The notes: generated from the sequence alone by a model not told the origin. A DNA stretch of 64,000 nucleotides from Heligmosomoides polygyrus polygyrus (GCA_947396885.1 OX377205.1:29079899-29143898); one strand, 5' to 3'. Positions 1 through 30,009 are shown, counted from the first letter of the stretch. Numbers and translations are program-made.

Positions 1-195
1 ATAGCGACACTAGAACAAGTAACCCTTCAATACTCTACAATGAGAGAAGCAGTAAATTGAACCGAAACAGTAAAACAAACATTCCTTAATTATAAAACCA
101 TAAACATGTCAATCAACAAACTAGGCAACCTGCTTTTTGAAAGAAGCATAACTTAATAGCCAGCTGGAAGACCTAAGAACTATATATCATGTGGA
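1..195. repeat. Interspersed repeat, partial copy
   Basis: This stretch matches about 10800-10960 over most of its length with small indels (shared words include gaaccgaaacagtaaaa and gaagcataact). It is cut by the window edge. The other copy sits beside a (TTTA)n tract, which suggests the 3' end of a minus-strand LINE. It presumably lies in the vps-34 intron before the first visible exon. Confidence 0.5.
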
Positions 196-259
196 TTTGG
201 GGAGTATAACGTATTTCTAAATGTGTTATCAATGCCATCCTTTATTTTTTACCTCTTAG

Positions 260-18251
<17,992 letters not shown>

Positions 18252-18356
18252 CGGCTGTCAACGACGATTTTTGCACAGTCATTGTGCTGTTGTAAATATT
18301 GTATAGAGTCTACCATTAAGGGTACTTCTAAACTGTGTTCATGTTTGCAGATTGAA

Positions 18357-18362
18357 AATAAA
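18357..18362 (+). promoter_or_regulatory. Likely polyadenylation signal of vps-34
   Basis: AATAAA lies 106 bases after the TAG stop, a normal 3' UTR length in nematodes. Confidence 0.65.
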
Positions 18363-18565
18363 TATAATTATTTTTCTGAGCATTTTTTATTTATGACATG
18401 AGGTAGGAATCCCCATGGTGGCAAGAACAACAACAGATGTTTTAAAATGCACATAATCAACAATGTTGACTAATTGGGCGTCAAACAAAAGGTATTCACC
18501 AGGCACCCAGATGTGCTTTTACAAACATTTTGAAGGAAAAATAACTGGGACGAATCTTCGCTTTC

Positions 18566-18598
18566 TTGCTGTTTTGAACGAGCGGTTCAAAACAGCAA
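18566..18598. repeat. Perfect 14-bp hairpin downstream of vps-34
   Basis: Arms ttgctgttttgaac and its exact complement (18585-18598) are separated by gagcg. It lies in an otherwise unrecognised stretch (18363-18800) containing small unassigned ORFs on both strands. Confidence 0.7.
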
Positions 18599-18799
18599 AA
18601 CCGTTTTTCCCTGGTGAAAGACAGCCTTACGGGAAGAAAGATCCGAACTATAAACCACGTTACCCGTGCATTATTTTCGTGAGACAGCAGCAAGTCGAGC
18701 TTACGTATTCTTGAGATAGGAGTTGACAAGTTGAGGCTGAAATTCCGTTCGTTGGCTGGTGGGATATTTTCGTAATTGAATCCCGTCTACCTAATCGTG

Positions 18800-19060
18800 A
18801 GCTAGTGCATCAGTCCCATACTCTACTAAGCCAACAGATGACTTGTAGTCTAGAAGCAGAAATCAGAATTTGTGGTTGAAAGGGACGGTACATGACAACA
18901 GATGCCTTAGATACAATACAGTCGCAGTGCTCGTCAAAGCTAAGGCCACGTTGAACCAGGAACCGAAGGTCCATGATCTCGTCAACCTTCTCAATGGCTA
19001 AAGTTGCCGAATGGTAGCCTTGCCCATCGTTATTACGGCCAAGATGCAACACCATGGACT
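18800..19060 (-). pseudogene. CR1/pol-like LINE fragment (reverse transcriptase C-terminal side)
   Basis: The minus strand reads MVLHLGRNN, then DLRFLVQRGLSFDEHCDCIV and SKASVVMYR, which fits the region after the catalytic core of nematode CR1/Jockey-type polymerases (the LGV..D..L.F..H motif). Only about 80 residues remain. Confidence 0.6.
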
Positions 19061-19198
19061 TCTACTGTGAAGGGGGAAGTGCTCGTTCAAGGGACCCTGC
19101 GCTAGCAAGGTCGACTTTGCTGCAGTAAAGTGCGGTTGCGTACTCTGATGTGTGTTGATGTCTTGAACACTTTCGTATGCAATACTCTGCCATAAAGA

Positions 19199-19490
19199 TT
19201 AAAGGGTAAAGGATGCCGTTACTCAATACCTTTTGGGATGAACCACGTATCCTACTTATGCGGAACGCCGTGGAGAGTCGTGTTTGAATGCTTATTTGGC
19301 GTATTCAATGGTTTGGCCAGCCGGTGAACAAATCAGTGTTTTATCCTCCCTGGTCAAGTCTGATACCAACTCACCGACCCCGAAGGGATGGAAAGCTTGG
19401 TTGGCCTGAGCGGGAAATCCTAACCAGGAACCTGGAGTCGGGTGCAGGCTATAGTCGCACCTTCCACTGCGCTCCACACGCCCGCTTTCA
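19199..19490 (-). repeat. tRNA-derived SINE, near full length
   Basis: Minus-strand copy: 3' tail taaagggtaaaggatgccgt, body atcctacttatgcggaac, accaactcaccgaccccgaa, and a head with ctaaccaggaacctggag (box B complement) and ccactgcgct (box A complement). Confidence 0.72.
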
Positions 19491-19914
19491 ATTACTCCAG
19501 TCATATTCGATGAAAAGGGCCCTGTTGGGCATAACGGCACCCTACTAATTTGTTTCTTCGCCGTTATCGTAGAAACTACTTCTGATTACGAAAAAGGAGC
19601 TATAACTATAGAGGGTTCCCTAGAAGTTAGGAAACCCCCGATTAAACCTCCGTACTGGCACATAAATTCATATTCATCCCTAGGATAGTGTTAAGGCTCG
19701 AATTTAAACAAGCTTTGCTTGCCTCTCGGTTAATCTGTAGAGCGAAGGTCGTGCGCTATCATACGGAGAGCAAAATATACCTCGTCATTATCCTCTGGCT
19801 GAATTTGCTTGAAGCCACCGCAGTTGCCACATAATGTTCACAGTACTCTCGGAGGTGTGGAACTTGTGAGAGGTGACACAATTACCGCAATTGGGCTTAT
19901 TTCAAGTACACTTG

Positions 19915-20192
19915 AACGCTGGTAGCGCAGCCCGGGAGACGTATGCTGCGGCGTGCACGAGGTTCATGGTTCGGCCATGCCAAAGAAGTATCTCAGCAAT
20001 CCGAGGTCAGTGACTTGGTACCAGACTCGTCTGGGAAGGATAAAGCATTGACTAGCCTATCGACTGGCCTCTGCGATTCATTGTATAGACCAAATACGCA
20101 TTGAACTTGCCTCCATGATATCCCATAGGATGTCGGCGCATTCCAAGGAGGGGTTAACTAACGCTGTTCCTTATCCTTTGTCCTTGTCCAAC
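19915..20192 (+). repeat. tRNA-derived SINE copy
   Basis: Plus-strand copy starting cgctggtagcgcagcccgg, with ggttcatggttcgg as box B, body ggtaccagactcgtctggga and tail ttccttatcctttgtcc. Bases 19491-19914 hold nothing I recognise. Confidence 0.7.
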
Positions 20193-20416
20193 TAATCCTC
20201 TCAAGCCACTTCCCATCTGATTTTGAATCGTTCAAGCGGTTGCCCCGAAAAGGTCTCCGATTTCTATTCAAACGTTTCTTAGGTTCATTTATGTATATCA
20301 CACCTTCTATGCATAATATTTGAAGACGAGGAGCGTCACAGATTGACAAAGATGCGCAAATTAGGAACAGCTGAAGGAACAACACTGAGCCAGAAGTCGC
20401 AGGACGCACATATGTA

Positions 20417-21708
20417 TTAGGTTGTAACGAATTAAATGGCACTGGCTCGCGCCATTTTTTGGCTCGTATTTACGCGTTTCATCAAGAACAAACCGTAACA
20501 TGTGGCATATCATTTAGAAGCGCAAACTTTGCTCTACCGGTGAGTACCAAACTTTCTATGTAAAAGTGGGAAAACTTTAGAGTTTTATTGACTTTTTTGC
20601 AGATGGACAAAAGGGTAATCCGAGGCATTTACTTGTATGAATTCAAGCTGGGCACTACACCTAAGGAGGCGGACGAGAAGGTCAACTCCGCATTCGGTCA
20701 AGGATGTTCCACAATTCGGACGGCGTATCGTTGGTGTCAGAAGTTCCGGAATGGAGATGAGAGCTTGGAAGAACATGAAGGTGGTGGGAGGTATAGTGAT
20801 GTTGATGAGGACAAGCTGAGAGATGTGGTAGAGGAGGATCCACACAAAGGTGCCAGGGAGATAGCGAAGGTTCTTCGCGTCAGTCACAACACAGCTGCCC
20901 GACATCTGAAGGAAATTGGAAAGACCAAAAAGCTGGAAAGATGGGTGCCTCACGAGCTGTCTGAGGAGCAAAGAAACCGACGATATGAGATCTCGTCCGC
21001 ACTGCTTCTACGGAACGAAACGGACCCATCCCTTGATCGCATCGTAACCTAACCTAACCTGTGACGAGAAATGGATAATGTACGACAACAGGCGACGATC
21101 GGCTCAGTGGGTGGACAGCGATGAGAGCCCCAAGGTTTTTGCGAAGCCGGAATTGCACCAAAAGAAAGTAATGGTGACAGTATGATGGTGTTCGCTGGGA
21201 ATTATTCACCACAGCTTCCTCCCTCCCGGTGAATCCATCACGGCAGAGAAGTACTGCATTGAAATTGAAGAAATGATGAAAAAGTTGAAGGATATCCGGC
21301 CGGCCTTGGTAAACCGAAGGCGAGTTCTCCTTCTGCACGACAATGCTCGCCCCCATGTAGCACGAATGACGTTGCAGAAATTGAGTGAGCTGAGCACTGA
21401 AACTCTACCACATCCTCCGTTTTCTCCCGACCTCTCCCCAACAGACTACCATTTCTTCAAGCATCTTGGCGACTTCTTGGTAGGGAAAATATTCAAATAC
21501 CAACAGGATGCCGAAAGTGCCTTCGAAGATTGATAAATTCCAGAACTTCTGATTTTTATGCTACTGGGATAAAAAAGCTTGTGTCACGTTGGCAAAGATG
21601 TGTAGAATCAGAAGGTTTTTATTTCGATTAATAAACTTGCCTACAAGCCGAGATATTAACTGTTTAAATTCACAGTGGTTCAGTGCCATTTATTTCGTTA
21701 CAACCTAA
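20417..21708 (+). mobile_element. Full-length mariner element, inactivated
   Basis: Inverted ends begin ttaggttgtaacgaattaaa and flank 1292 bp with TA on each side (20415-20416 and 21709-21710). The length is that of a complete mariner. A plus-strand transposase pseudogene fills the interior. Confidence 0.92.
20603..21631 (+). pseudogene. Mariner transposase, D,D34D type, broken
   Basis: The protein begins MDKRVIRGIYLYEFKLG with the two helix-turn-helix regions (REIAKVLRVSHNTAARHL). Further on come the first catalytic block CDEKW near 21062, LLHDNARPH near 21338, and PHPPFSPDLSPTDYHFF near 21412; counting from HD to TD gives 34 residues, the classic mariner spacing. It is dead from three lesions: three tandem aacct units (21046-21060) add a stop and shift the frame, a TGA replaces tryptophan near 21184, and a one-base loss occurs near 21530. 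Start chosen at the ATG just after the short 5' region. Confidence 0.9.
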
Positions 21709-22027
21709 TAGCTGGATCCAGTTTGCAGCAAGGTCCTGATGTCATGAGCGGATGGGGCCAAGATGCGGCCGATGCTCAGCTAGATGTACAACACTAAATA
21801 TTCGTAAATGCGTGGCTCAAATAAGCGACCTGAGGTAGTCCTGGAATCTACCAACTGGTACAATTCTCTCGATGAGAGGAACTTCTTTATTCACGAAGCC
21901 CAAGATAACTAGATAAAATCTGAGCAAAAAAGGAGACAATAGGCTAGCAAACAGAACCTCGCGTCTGAGATCCGTCCGCATTTACAGGGGACTTCCCGCG
22001 CGGTCTTGAGGTCAAAGCTAGTGGGGA

Positions 22028-23529
22028 TTAGTCCTGTGACAGTGACAATGGAATTATACGGGTCACACACATCATACACAACAGATCACGGTTACGGGGT
22101 TGAAAGAACGGTAAAAAAATGGACAATCGAACACAGTATGAGCAATATGGGATAAAAAACCGGATCAGTAACATCTCCACCCTGGGATGAAGAGGCGTCC
22201 CGCCGCTTGGGTCAAAACTCAATTCGAATAGTAGCGTCGTCCATGTCCACCATGGCATCCTCCACGTCCTCTTCGAGTTTCCCGACCACACTGGTGCGCC
22301 ATCCTCCAGCGAATGATAGCTCCTGGACAAGGAAAAGCGTTGAATGAATAGGCCTTTTGTACCCCTCCTGCTCTTTTCTGGCCTTGAATTAGCTGCGAAC
22401 TCGGCCAGACGATGATTCGACAAACGGAGGAAGCACGATTTCAGCATTAACGTAGTCAAGCAGAGCTCGAAAATACTCGACCATTGCTTTCTTCGAGTAC
22501 GCTCCGTACCTGCTTTCTCTGGTGCGCTGAGGGTCCGTGGGATGGTTCTCTGCTACTTTCTATCATCGGAACCAGACTGACGATATTGTGGACCATTAAG
22601 GCCACTGACTTCCTCGCGAGTTCAACAGCCTCGTTGATGTCGGTGCGATTTTGATAGTACGCCCATCTCCTCGCGGAGGAGCACTACAATTATCTTCACT
22701 CCGTTTCGTGCAACCGACGCCAGAGCTGAAGCTAATCGGCACCCATTCTTTCATCGCGAATGCAGTTTCTGACGTGGGCCACGCAGCACGCAAACGTGGG
22801 CGTCGGAAGTACTTATACGCTCACTGACTTCACGCAGGTTACTATATACTTGACGATCTACCGCTGGCTGCTTCTCGAGGACCACACTGACGTCGCGAAA
22901 TCCGTCGGGCAAAAGGAGAACAACCTTTTGCTGCTGCTTCTGGTCCACGCACACTTCGTCTCACGAGCTCTGCTTTGCGAATCGAATTCCTTCGTTATTC
23001 AGTTCGTTGAGCTGGTGAACGGGAACACCAGTTCCCCCATCATGAGGCAGGCTGAGAAGCGAACCGTCGTGTAAGGTTAGCGCACGGAATACATGACCAC
23101 AACAATGCTTCAAGAATGAAAAAGCTTTCTGAACGCCAGACACTGTGACAAACGTATATGACGGGTCAGCCATGAGGAAACGCTTACGATCAACGTTACG
23201 TTACTCTCAAAGATCGAAATCAGACGTGCAAGGCAGAAGATGGTATTGAAACGAAGCTTTCCAATAGTCTCTCCTGCATCCGGTGCCACATCTATGAAGA
23301 GTTTGTCATGAATTGAACACGAAAATTCATATGCTGCCTCGTCTTCATCATGCAGTCGTCCAGGGCAGCGGAAGAACATGCCCAAAGCTGACGTGTCCAC
23401 ACTGGTTGGCTTCGCGCTGCAAAAGACACTATTAACGAATGTTTTCCGACGCTTAACTCTTCTTATTTTATTCACTAAAGGCTCGTTGGGAATCTCAGGT
23501 GGAACGATAATTATTGCATCCAACGGCAC
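22028..23529 (-). pseudogene. Post-integrase region of the gypsy element, function unknown
   Basis: After the integrase the minus strand stays protein-like in several linked frames. One stretch (23529-23110) reads IIIVPPEIPNEPLVNKIRR and VDTSALGMFFRCPGRLHDED; another (22954-22751) reads LLLPDGFRDVSVVLEKQPAV and DAHVCVLRGPRQKL; a third (22793-22596 region) is similarly open; and 22459-22028 is a 143-codon frame. None resembles a retroviral envelope (no obvious signal peptide plus anchor). It may be a C-terminal extension of Pol or a separate gene carried by this lineage. I do not recognise the family. Confidence 0.45.
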
Positions 23530-23610
23530 TCTTATAGGGTCCTCCTTTTCCTCTTATAGCGTCCTTTTCGTTTATGTGAGAGACAAGAGCAGAACTTTGG
23601 CTTGTTTCGA

Positions 23611-24794
23611 TCACCCTATATGGGCCCACGGTTCACACATCTTCGGGAACTTCCTGCTGGCCTTTTCCCTAGGTAGCTTGAGTAATACCCCGTCTCCTAC
23701 CCTTGCAAACTTCCGCGACTCTACCTTATGCCGAGAATTATACATTTGCTTCATTTTCTGTTTATAATTTTCATTTAAATCACGTGCACAGTCCTGCGCT
23801 AGACGAATACCAGCCAACAACTCATATTTATAGTCGTCTGCGGCAACGTGATTAAACGATAACTTGTCGGCAGGGATCACTGTGGACGGGTAGTTAGGGT
23901 CCATGGCGTGAGGCATATAGAACGGGCTCTCACCCGTTGCATCGTGCGGGACGCGATATATGCAAATACTACCAGAGGGAGAATTAGATCCCGGTCTGCA
24001 GGTACTATGGTCTTCTTGCGCAACATTCTAGTAAGCGACCCTATAACCCTTTCCGTGACGCCATTCTCTCGTGGATTATAGCCCTTCGTCACCGATTGTG
24101 CTATGTCCGAGATCTCACATATACTGGACAGCACGAAATTGATAGATACAGGGCCTCGATCGGAAGTCATACATTTGGGCCACCTGCATCCGTCATAGAT
24201 CCACCTTTCGAAAAGCGTCCGGGCCACTGTGCGCGCTGTTTTGTCCGGAATAGCGTACGCACCCATAAATTTCGAGAAATGGTCTATTACGACTAATGCG
24301 TACCTGTTACCTCCTTCCGTGAGCCCGTATTCTACTAGGTCTATTCCGATCAATTCGTATGGCGCGCTGGTAGTGAAGGGCTTCAAAGGGGTTTGCATTT
24401 CATGGCATCTTGCTAGGAAACAACTAGTGCATTCCTTGGACCACTTTATCAGGTCGCTCTCCATCCTCTCCCAGAACACTACCTTTTTCAACTGCCTGTA
24501 CAACTCGCGTCCATATAGGTGTCCGGCCATCGCACCAACGTGCGCATCATCAAATAGTCCTCTCCTCTTAGATTTTGGGAATATTCTCACGGAGCAGTTT
24601 TCCAAGATCGGCTTCAGATCACCTCGATCAGTAAAGAAGTATGCCACTCGAAACTTTCGCGCACACCTTGGTTGCTTCACTTCCTTATGATCCGAATGGG
24701 CCTTCAAATCGATTATTAGCTGCCTATAGTCCTCATCCTGCTGCAGTTCTCGCAACCATTCACTATCTTCTGCCGCCACCTCGCAAATTATCAA
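23611..24794 (-). pseudogene. Gypsy integrase
   Basis: The 24794-23877 frame is the best preserved part (305 codons). It contains a zinc-binding H..H..C..C (AHVGAMAGHLYG, then CTSC), and the catalytic core with D in IGIDLVEYG, D in TSDRGP and E in ENGVTERV. The following frame (23916-23611) holds the integrase C-terminal region with KFARVGDGVLLKLPREKA. The frame change near 23890 breaks the protein. It would insert element DNA into the genome if intact. Confidence 0.87.
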
Positions 24795-24812
24795 ATCCTC
24801 TTTATACTCCGA

Positions 24813-25290
24813 CTAGTATTTGTCTGGTAGCGCTACAGCACTACGGGATAGAGCGTCTGCGACGGAATTTGCCTTTCCAGCGACGTACTCAATCTTTAAA
24901 CGATACTTTTGGACCTCTAGTGTCCAGCGAAGCACTCTAACCGAAACACTTGTCCTCCTGAAAAGGCAAGTTAGCGGCTGATGATCGGTTTTTACGACTA
25001 CGTTCATTCCGTAGATGAAGAAATGGAATTTTTTCAATGCGAACACTACCGCAAGTGCTTCTAAATCTGTTATGTGGTAGTTTTTCTCTGCTTTGTTAGT
25101 CTCTTAGAAGCAAAGAAGATAAGGTGCAAATGTTTATCTTCTCCTTCTTGACACAACACGGCCCCAAGCCCTTCCTTGGCGTTCGTATAAATGATAAATG
25201 GCTTGGTTCCGTCCTCGGCTGCTGTACATTAGGCTGGGCTAGCACCGGAGCAGTTGTCATAGCCTTCTTCAGAGCTTCAAAGCTCGTCAT
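24813..25290 (-). pseudogene. Gypsy RNase H fragment
   Basis: A first piece (25096-25290) starts FEALKKAMTTAPVLAQPN, the tether before RNase H. The second (24813-25046) reads FALKKFHFFIYGMNVVVKTD, then HQPLTCLF and YVAGKANSVADALSR, the standard RNase H end in Ty3/gypsy. A frameshift lies between them. Confidence 0.82.
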
Positions 25291-25324
25291 TTTTTCGTCA
25301 CCCTATTGCCAGTTGTTGTGGGGA

Positions 25325-25725
25325 CTAGCGATAGAGGCATTTGGCTATCTTGGAAAACCCTGCAATGAATTTCCTATCGTACGATGCCATTCGCAAGAAT
25401 GTCCGTAATTCAGCCAGGCCTCTGGGAGTCGGATAATCCACAATCCTTTGCATCTCGTCTGGGTCCGCCCCTACACCATCCTTGTGTATTCGGTGCTCCA
25501 AGAAAGATGATACAGTCTCCTTCAGGAACTTACATTTTTGCGGTTTCAACCGCAGACTAGCTTTTCGAAGCGCTTCAAATACCCAGGTCATCACTTGGAA
25601 GTGGCGGTCTATTGTTTACGTTGCTATTAAGATGTCGTCGATGTACACGAAGACTTCGCCGTCTCCCACATCCATCCCCTTTATGGAAAGTACAAGAGTT
25701 GTTACTCCAGCAGTTTTTGGAAAAT
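25325..25725 (-). pseudogene. Gypsy reverse transcriptase, palm and thumb fragment
   Basis: Near 25650 the minus strand carries FVYIDDILIAT, the YxDD catalytic box, followed after a stop by VFEALRKASLRLKPQKCKFL and LEHRIHKDGVGADPDEMQRI, the conserved thumb of gypsy enzymes. Residues before the box do not align, indicating a truncation or rearrangement. Confidence 0.8.
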
Positions 25726-25924
25726 ACTCGGACATTCGTTATCTAGAACTCGCACAACCAGATGCTATTGTGGTGACAACCTGTTGCAGTGGGTGTGGCG
25801 GGCTGCGCCGATTGGCCAGGTGAGTGGGCCCAGCGCGACTACCTGTACCCCGTACTCCTGCGGAAGTATACCATTGGCTTTAAGGGTCGGCTCCTGTTGC
25901 TAGAGTGTTGCAGGGTAATCGCGG

Positions 25925-26025
25925 ATGCTTATATCCACATATAATAAGTTCGTACCTACATATATGTGTGCATACGCATATAAGTAGGTATATACTATGT
26001 ATGCACATGTATATACATAGGAACA
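25925..26025. repeat. TA-rich imperfect palindrome
   Basis: A run of TATA/TATG steps contains cctacatatatgtgtgcata and, about 30 bases later, an imperfect complement tatgcacatgtatatacata. Unstable AT-rich sequence rather than a gene. Confidence 0.5.
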
Positions 26026-26029
26026 GGTT

Positions 26030-27580
26030 CCCACCTAATAGCAACTGGTTGTACGGATCCTAGTGATCGTTTGTCCGAGTAGGTATTAAAATTTTTGCAA
26101 AATAGTTAGTTTAGAAGAGTAGATTACTGCTTTACCGAAGAGTAAATTCAGGTTTCCTTTAATACGTAGTCAAACAGATAGAAACGATGACTCGAACTTG
26201 TGAAAGATAAAAAACATATATATATACAGAATAACAAAATAACGTGGACAAGATTTTCTAAATCATAATTACAAAAAAACCAACAATTCGAGAAAATGAC
26301 GACTACTCGTAAGTTACAACAATCCAAACATTAAGGGACATCATGTTCAAGTGGCCTCCCTCGGACGGCCAAACGTCACACAGAGACTGATTGTTCTGCC
26401 TTTTACAACTGACACAGCACAGCAGATTCCATTGAAAATTTCATCCATCTTCTAATCCAATTCCGTCTAAAATCATTAAATATGCCAGAAAGCGGAAAAT
26501 GCAGCAAGCGAATGAGCAGCTAAATAGTACGGCGATAAAGGGCAAACGCCTCAAGGTCGTAAAGCGATGAAATAGGGCGCAGCCCAGACCCTCATCCTTG
26601 TGACATTTCTTTCCCAATCTGCAGAGCACAGAGCAAAACAGAAATCATCTATCTGTTCTTTTGAAAGAGCCGCGCTGCGCCTTGCGGTACACAGTCATTT
26701 GCCTTTCAGCAAGTGCCTTCAAGGAGCTCCTAGCGTTACGAATCAGCGCAAGTGAAATAGAGACATGCTGCAATGCATGTCCCTATTTCCATGGAAGAGT
26801 CTCGACAATCGTGATACAGTAATGGCGACCGCACCTGACTTTCTCATGACAAAGAACAAAGACCACGCTGCTTAGCCTTTAAGAATCAAACGCACTAATT
26901 GAGCAAACATTCTAAATAAGATATTAAACACTAAAAACTCTCCCCTACTGTTCTTACGGATTTACGAAATTGCTGTTACTCATTCCCACCGAATTTCATT
27001 GTTGTTGTAGGTCGTTGGAGTCTGCAGTTACACGCGTATGAGCTATTCATTGACTGTCGAAAGATAAATGCATCCGACATGCGATGTGTACCTCTCCGTT
27101 AGAGAGGATAAGGTGGTCAGTGTTCCTTGACCCCAGTCAAATTAGTGCTCATAAAAACTGCCTGCGAAGAGAAACCTAGTGAGCATCATATCTGTCTGTA
27201 CCGAACAATGCACAATAATAGGAAATACCGAGATTGGACAATACGGAAGCAAATCTTGCATTTCGACTTCATTCGCGTTTTCTCCGCCTGCTTGTCATTG
27301 CAATGGTCCGTCATGCCTTGGTGTTTCTGAGATTTCGGCGGAAGTTAGTCCTAAACATGTAGTCTAATGTGGACGACACATGACGTCTTAGATGAAGAAA
27401 AATGCCTGACGTGCAGTGCAACTGATATCATATTGAAAACATCCATGTAGAATGTTTGCCCGACTTCCTTGTTAGCATGATCGCAGGTGGCTCTGACGAA
27501 GTCTAAAACAATTGAATAAAATTCAGGAGAGAGTAGTTTGTAGCGCTTTAAGCTACATATAGTAGATTGTAGTACCCACT
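26030..27580. other. Intergenic stretch, nothing recognised
   Basis: Only short ORFs without protein-like runs or family motifs are present on either strand. No structured RNA or transposon end was identified. Confidence 0.4.
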
Positions 27581-27584
27581 AATA

Positions 27585-28450
27585 ATGGCATCCAAGTCGA
27601 AATCAATGTGTTCGTTTCTCCTTTTTTTGGTTCAAGCCGTGAGTTTATTCCAAGTCCCGCGGTGTACATGTGAAATAAGGGCGAACTTTGTAGCGGGCGT
27701 ATTTAGCGGGATCAGGGAGGGTATCGAGAACCTTGGTGACAACATTTCGGACGAATTTGTTGAAGAAATTCACGTAATCTGATGTGTGGCAGAGGGAGGA
27801 GAGCGACGACGGAGACGAACGTAAAGCTGCGTAAGGTCCCTACCTTCAAAATATGTGAGATGTGTTTGGAAAATTTTCAACCGAGCAAAGATTGTGGAAC
27901 CAAAAAACGAGACCGCTCTCCAGGACCAATACTGGAAGGAGATATCGTGAAGTCACCTTCAGGTGGTTCTAGTGCGCCGAAGTCAGACGATACCTCAGCG
28001 GATTCAGCTCTCGTTTTAGTGTAGATTTTTCTCCGCAGGGACGACAAAGTGTTTCTGCGGACTTCAACAGGTCTTTTAGGCTTCTACCTGAACAAGGAAC
28101 ACTATATTTCCACACCAGTTCAGTCAGCTACACCATTCTTACCAAAATTGCTGCCTTCAAGAGCTGTGCACGGTTATAGGCATCCTCAGCATTTTTCGCG
28201 GCGACTACACCATCCAATAGACGCGGTATGTTCTACCATGATCATGTTCATGTTCATCCGTTTGGCTTTATGCATCTTCGTATGTCTCTCGTTGAGTGGG
28301 TCATCAGGATATTTGGAGGGCTGGGAAGAGCTGGAACACTGCTGCTGGCTGGGAAGAGGCAGCTCTTCGTTTCCGTTCCACCACTCATGAAGGTCGATGA
28401 GGCTTAACATGTACAAAGCGATGAGCACCTGCAGTGGTGTTGGAAGCAAT
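27585..28450 (+). CDS. Possible small secreted-protein gene, structure unresolved
   Basis: I do not recognise this. A true ATG at 27585 opens a 65-codon frame whose residues 8-25 are hydrophobic (CSFLLFLVQAVSLFQVP) like a signal peptide, followed by VFSGIREGIENLGDNISDEF. It is followed in another frame by VPTFKICEMCLENFQPSKDC (27782-28024) and then a third frame to 28390. No phase-consistent intron joins them. On the minus strand 28449-28186 offers a competing ORF with its own signal-like start (PLQVLIALYMLSLIDL). Either strand may carry a small gene or a decayed one. Confidence 0.25.
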
Positions 28451-28459
28451 ACATGGAAG

Positions 28460-29800
28460 ATATGCCATGGCTAATACCTCATGTTGACGTTAGAAGTTAG
28501 AAGTGCTTGTATTTTGTTATTAAATGTGATTTATTTCTGACCAGAACAATCAACAAACAAATCAACTCTGTCTTCTTCGATGAGGCGAGGATAGCACGAT
28601 GCAGTCTAAACGCGGCTTCGATCCGAGCTGGCTTATGACAATTTCTGACAATTTCTATAGCAATAGACGAAAACAAATAGAACAGGGAAGTAATTTTATC
28701 TCACGATCAGCTCAAAATGATCCACAACAATAAATTATATGAACAAAATGAGAACGAACAATAGCCACTGCGGGCTGCTTATATGGGGAGGGAATGGGAG
28801 GCGTGTTGTCCGGTGTGGTGGCCAACGGGCCTATAGGACACGCGGGAGGCGAGGCCGTCGCACCTCGTGTCCGGAGGTCTCTCGGCGCACTGTGCCTGCC
28901 AATGGCAATCGCTGCCGCTTGCCAACACTTACATACATAACAACTGACATGCTACACAACAACGGGATTAGATTCGTTATTCGTGGTTTCCCATATTGCT
29001 CGCTAACATTACGTATTTGCTCTGGCTACCGTAATTCAAGAAAACTGTAGTACCACGAATGCAGGATACAGGAAAAACTACCGGAATGTACGGACAGGGT
29101 CAGATGAAGAAACCTTATTGAAGGAGCGGTTAAGTTTCGAACACCAAGCAATTGATTTTGCAAAGTTGTAAAATTTCAACGAGCGCAAGGTAGAAATGAA
29201 GGGCTGAAAGGGAAACTGACACTGTACATTTGAACTGCCCCAAAGATATCAGCCCCTCTTTTTCCAAATAGAAGGCACTTCGTAGGCTTCTGTGTTCATG
29301 CCACTGATAAGACCAATACATGCTACTGCGTGTTATTAGGTGACCTTCTGAGGAGGATCATCTAGATTACGTAGAAGCAGTGCCGACTTGCAGTAACCCT
29401 AAAATGCGTGAGCGGTGTGTTGTGTATTTACGACACGCCGTACTTCACAGCATTTTCACGCGATGTACAAGAAGCATGCTTGGTGGGGGTAATTCCCGCG
29501 CTGATTATAGATAAGTAGTTCGGAATTGTGTAACGAATAACGAATGTAACGAATGTAATAACGAATGTTTAGTATGTAACCAGTTTTATTCGAACAGGGC
29601 CACTTAATTGTTAGTAGAATAAGGTTATCGGCGATGAACTACAGAATTTCTTATATCAGATCAGGCAAATGTTTTACATAGTCCACCTTTAATGCGGTTT
29701 CTTCTTCTTGGAGCTTGTAATTACCGTAACATCTCTATTCGCGCTTAATTGTAGCATAACTGAACCGCTGTTTGTTCGTTGGCATCAGGACGAAAAAGGT
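28460..29800. other. Intergenic stretch, nothing recognised
   Basis: ORFs here are short and of low complexity. A run of taacgaatg-type words near 29530-29570 is the only local repetition. No transposon end was identified. Confidence 0.35.
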
Positions 29801-29805
29801 TAAAA

Positions 29806-30009
29806 GATAAGGATAAACGACAGCGTTACTCAATCCCTTCTGGGATGCGCCAGCGCATTCTACTTCTACGGGATGTCGTGGAGGCGACATGAATGCGTAT
29901 TTGGCCATACAATGACTAGCGGTGGGCAGCCGATGAACAAGTCAGCGCATTATCCTTCCCAGACACTTCTGATACGAATTCACCGACCCAGGAGGGATGG
30001 AAGGCTTAC
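29806..30009 (-). repeat. tRNA-derived SINE, head missing
   Basis: The tail and body (gataaggataaacgacagcg, gatgcgccagcgcattctac, tcgtggaggcgacatgaatg) match the 45010 copy very closely, but the copy stops at ggagggatggaaggctta, before the tRNA-like head. Confidence 0.72.

Larger units (their letters stand above)
22028..25825 (-). mobile_element. Decayed Ty3/gypsy-type retroelement, no LTRs found
   Basis: Read on the minus strand the order is reverse transcriptase, RNase H, integrase, which is the Ty3/gypsy order. The 5' part (gag, protease and most of the reverse transcriptase) is missing beyond about 25825, and no direct repeats were recognised at either end. Many stops and frameshifts break the reading frame. 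About 1.5 kb after the integrase is still partly open but matches nothing I know. Confidence 0.8.

Noticed and set aside
20588..20602. ORF start upstream of 20603 in the mariner
   Set aside because: The extra residues are not part of mariner transposases; the ATG at 20603 gives the expected start.
21046..21060. Telomere-like repeat
   Set aside because: aacct units are not the nematode TTAGGC telomere motif and only three are present, within a transposase frame.
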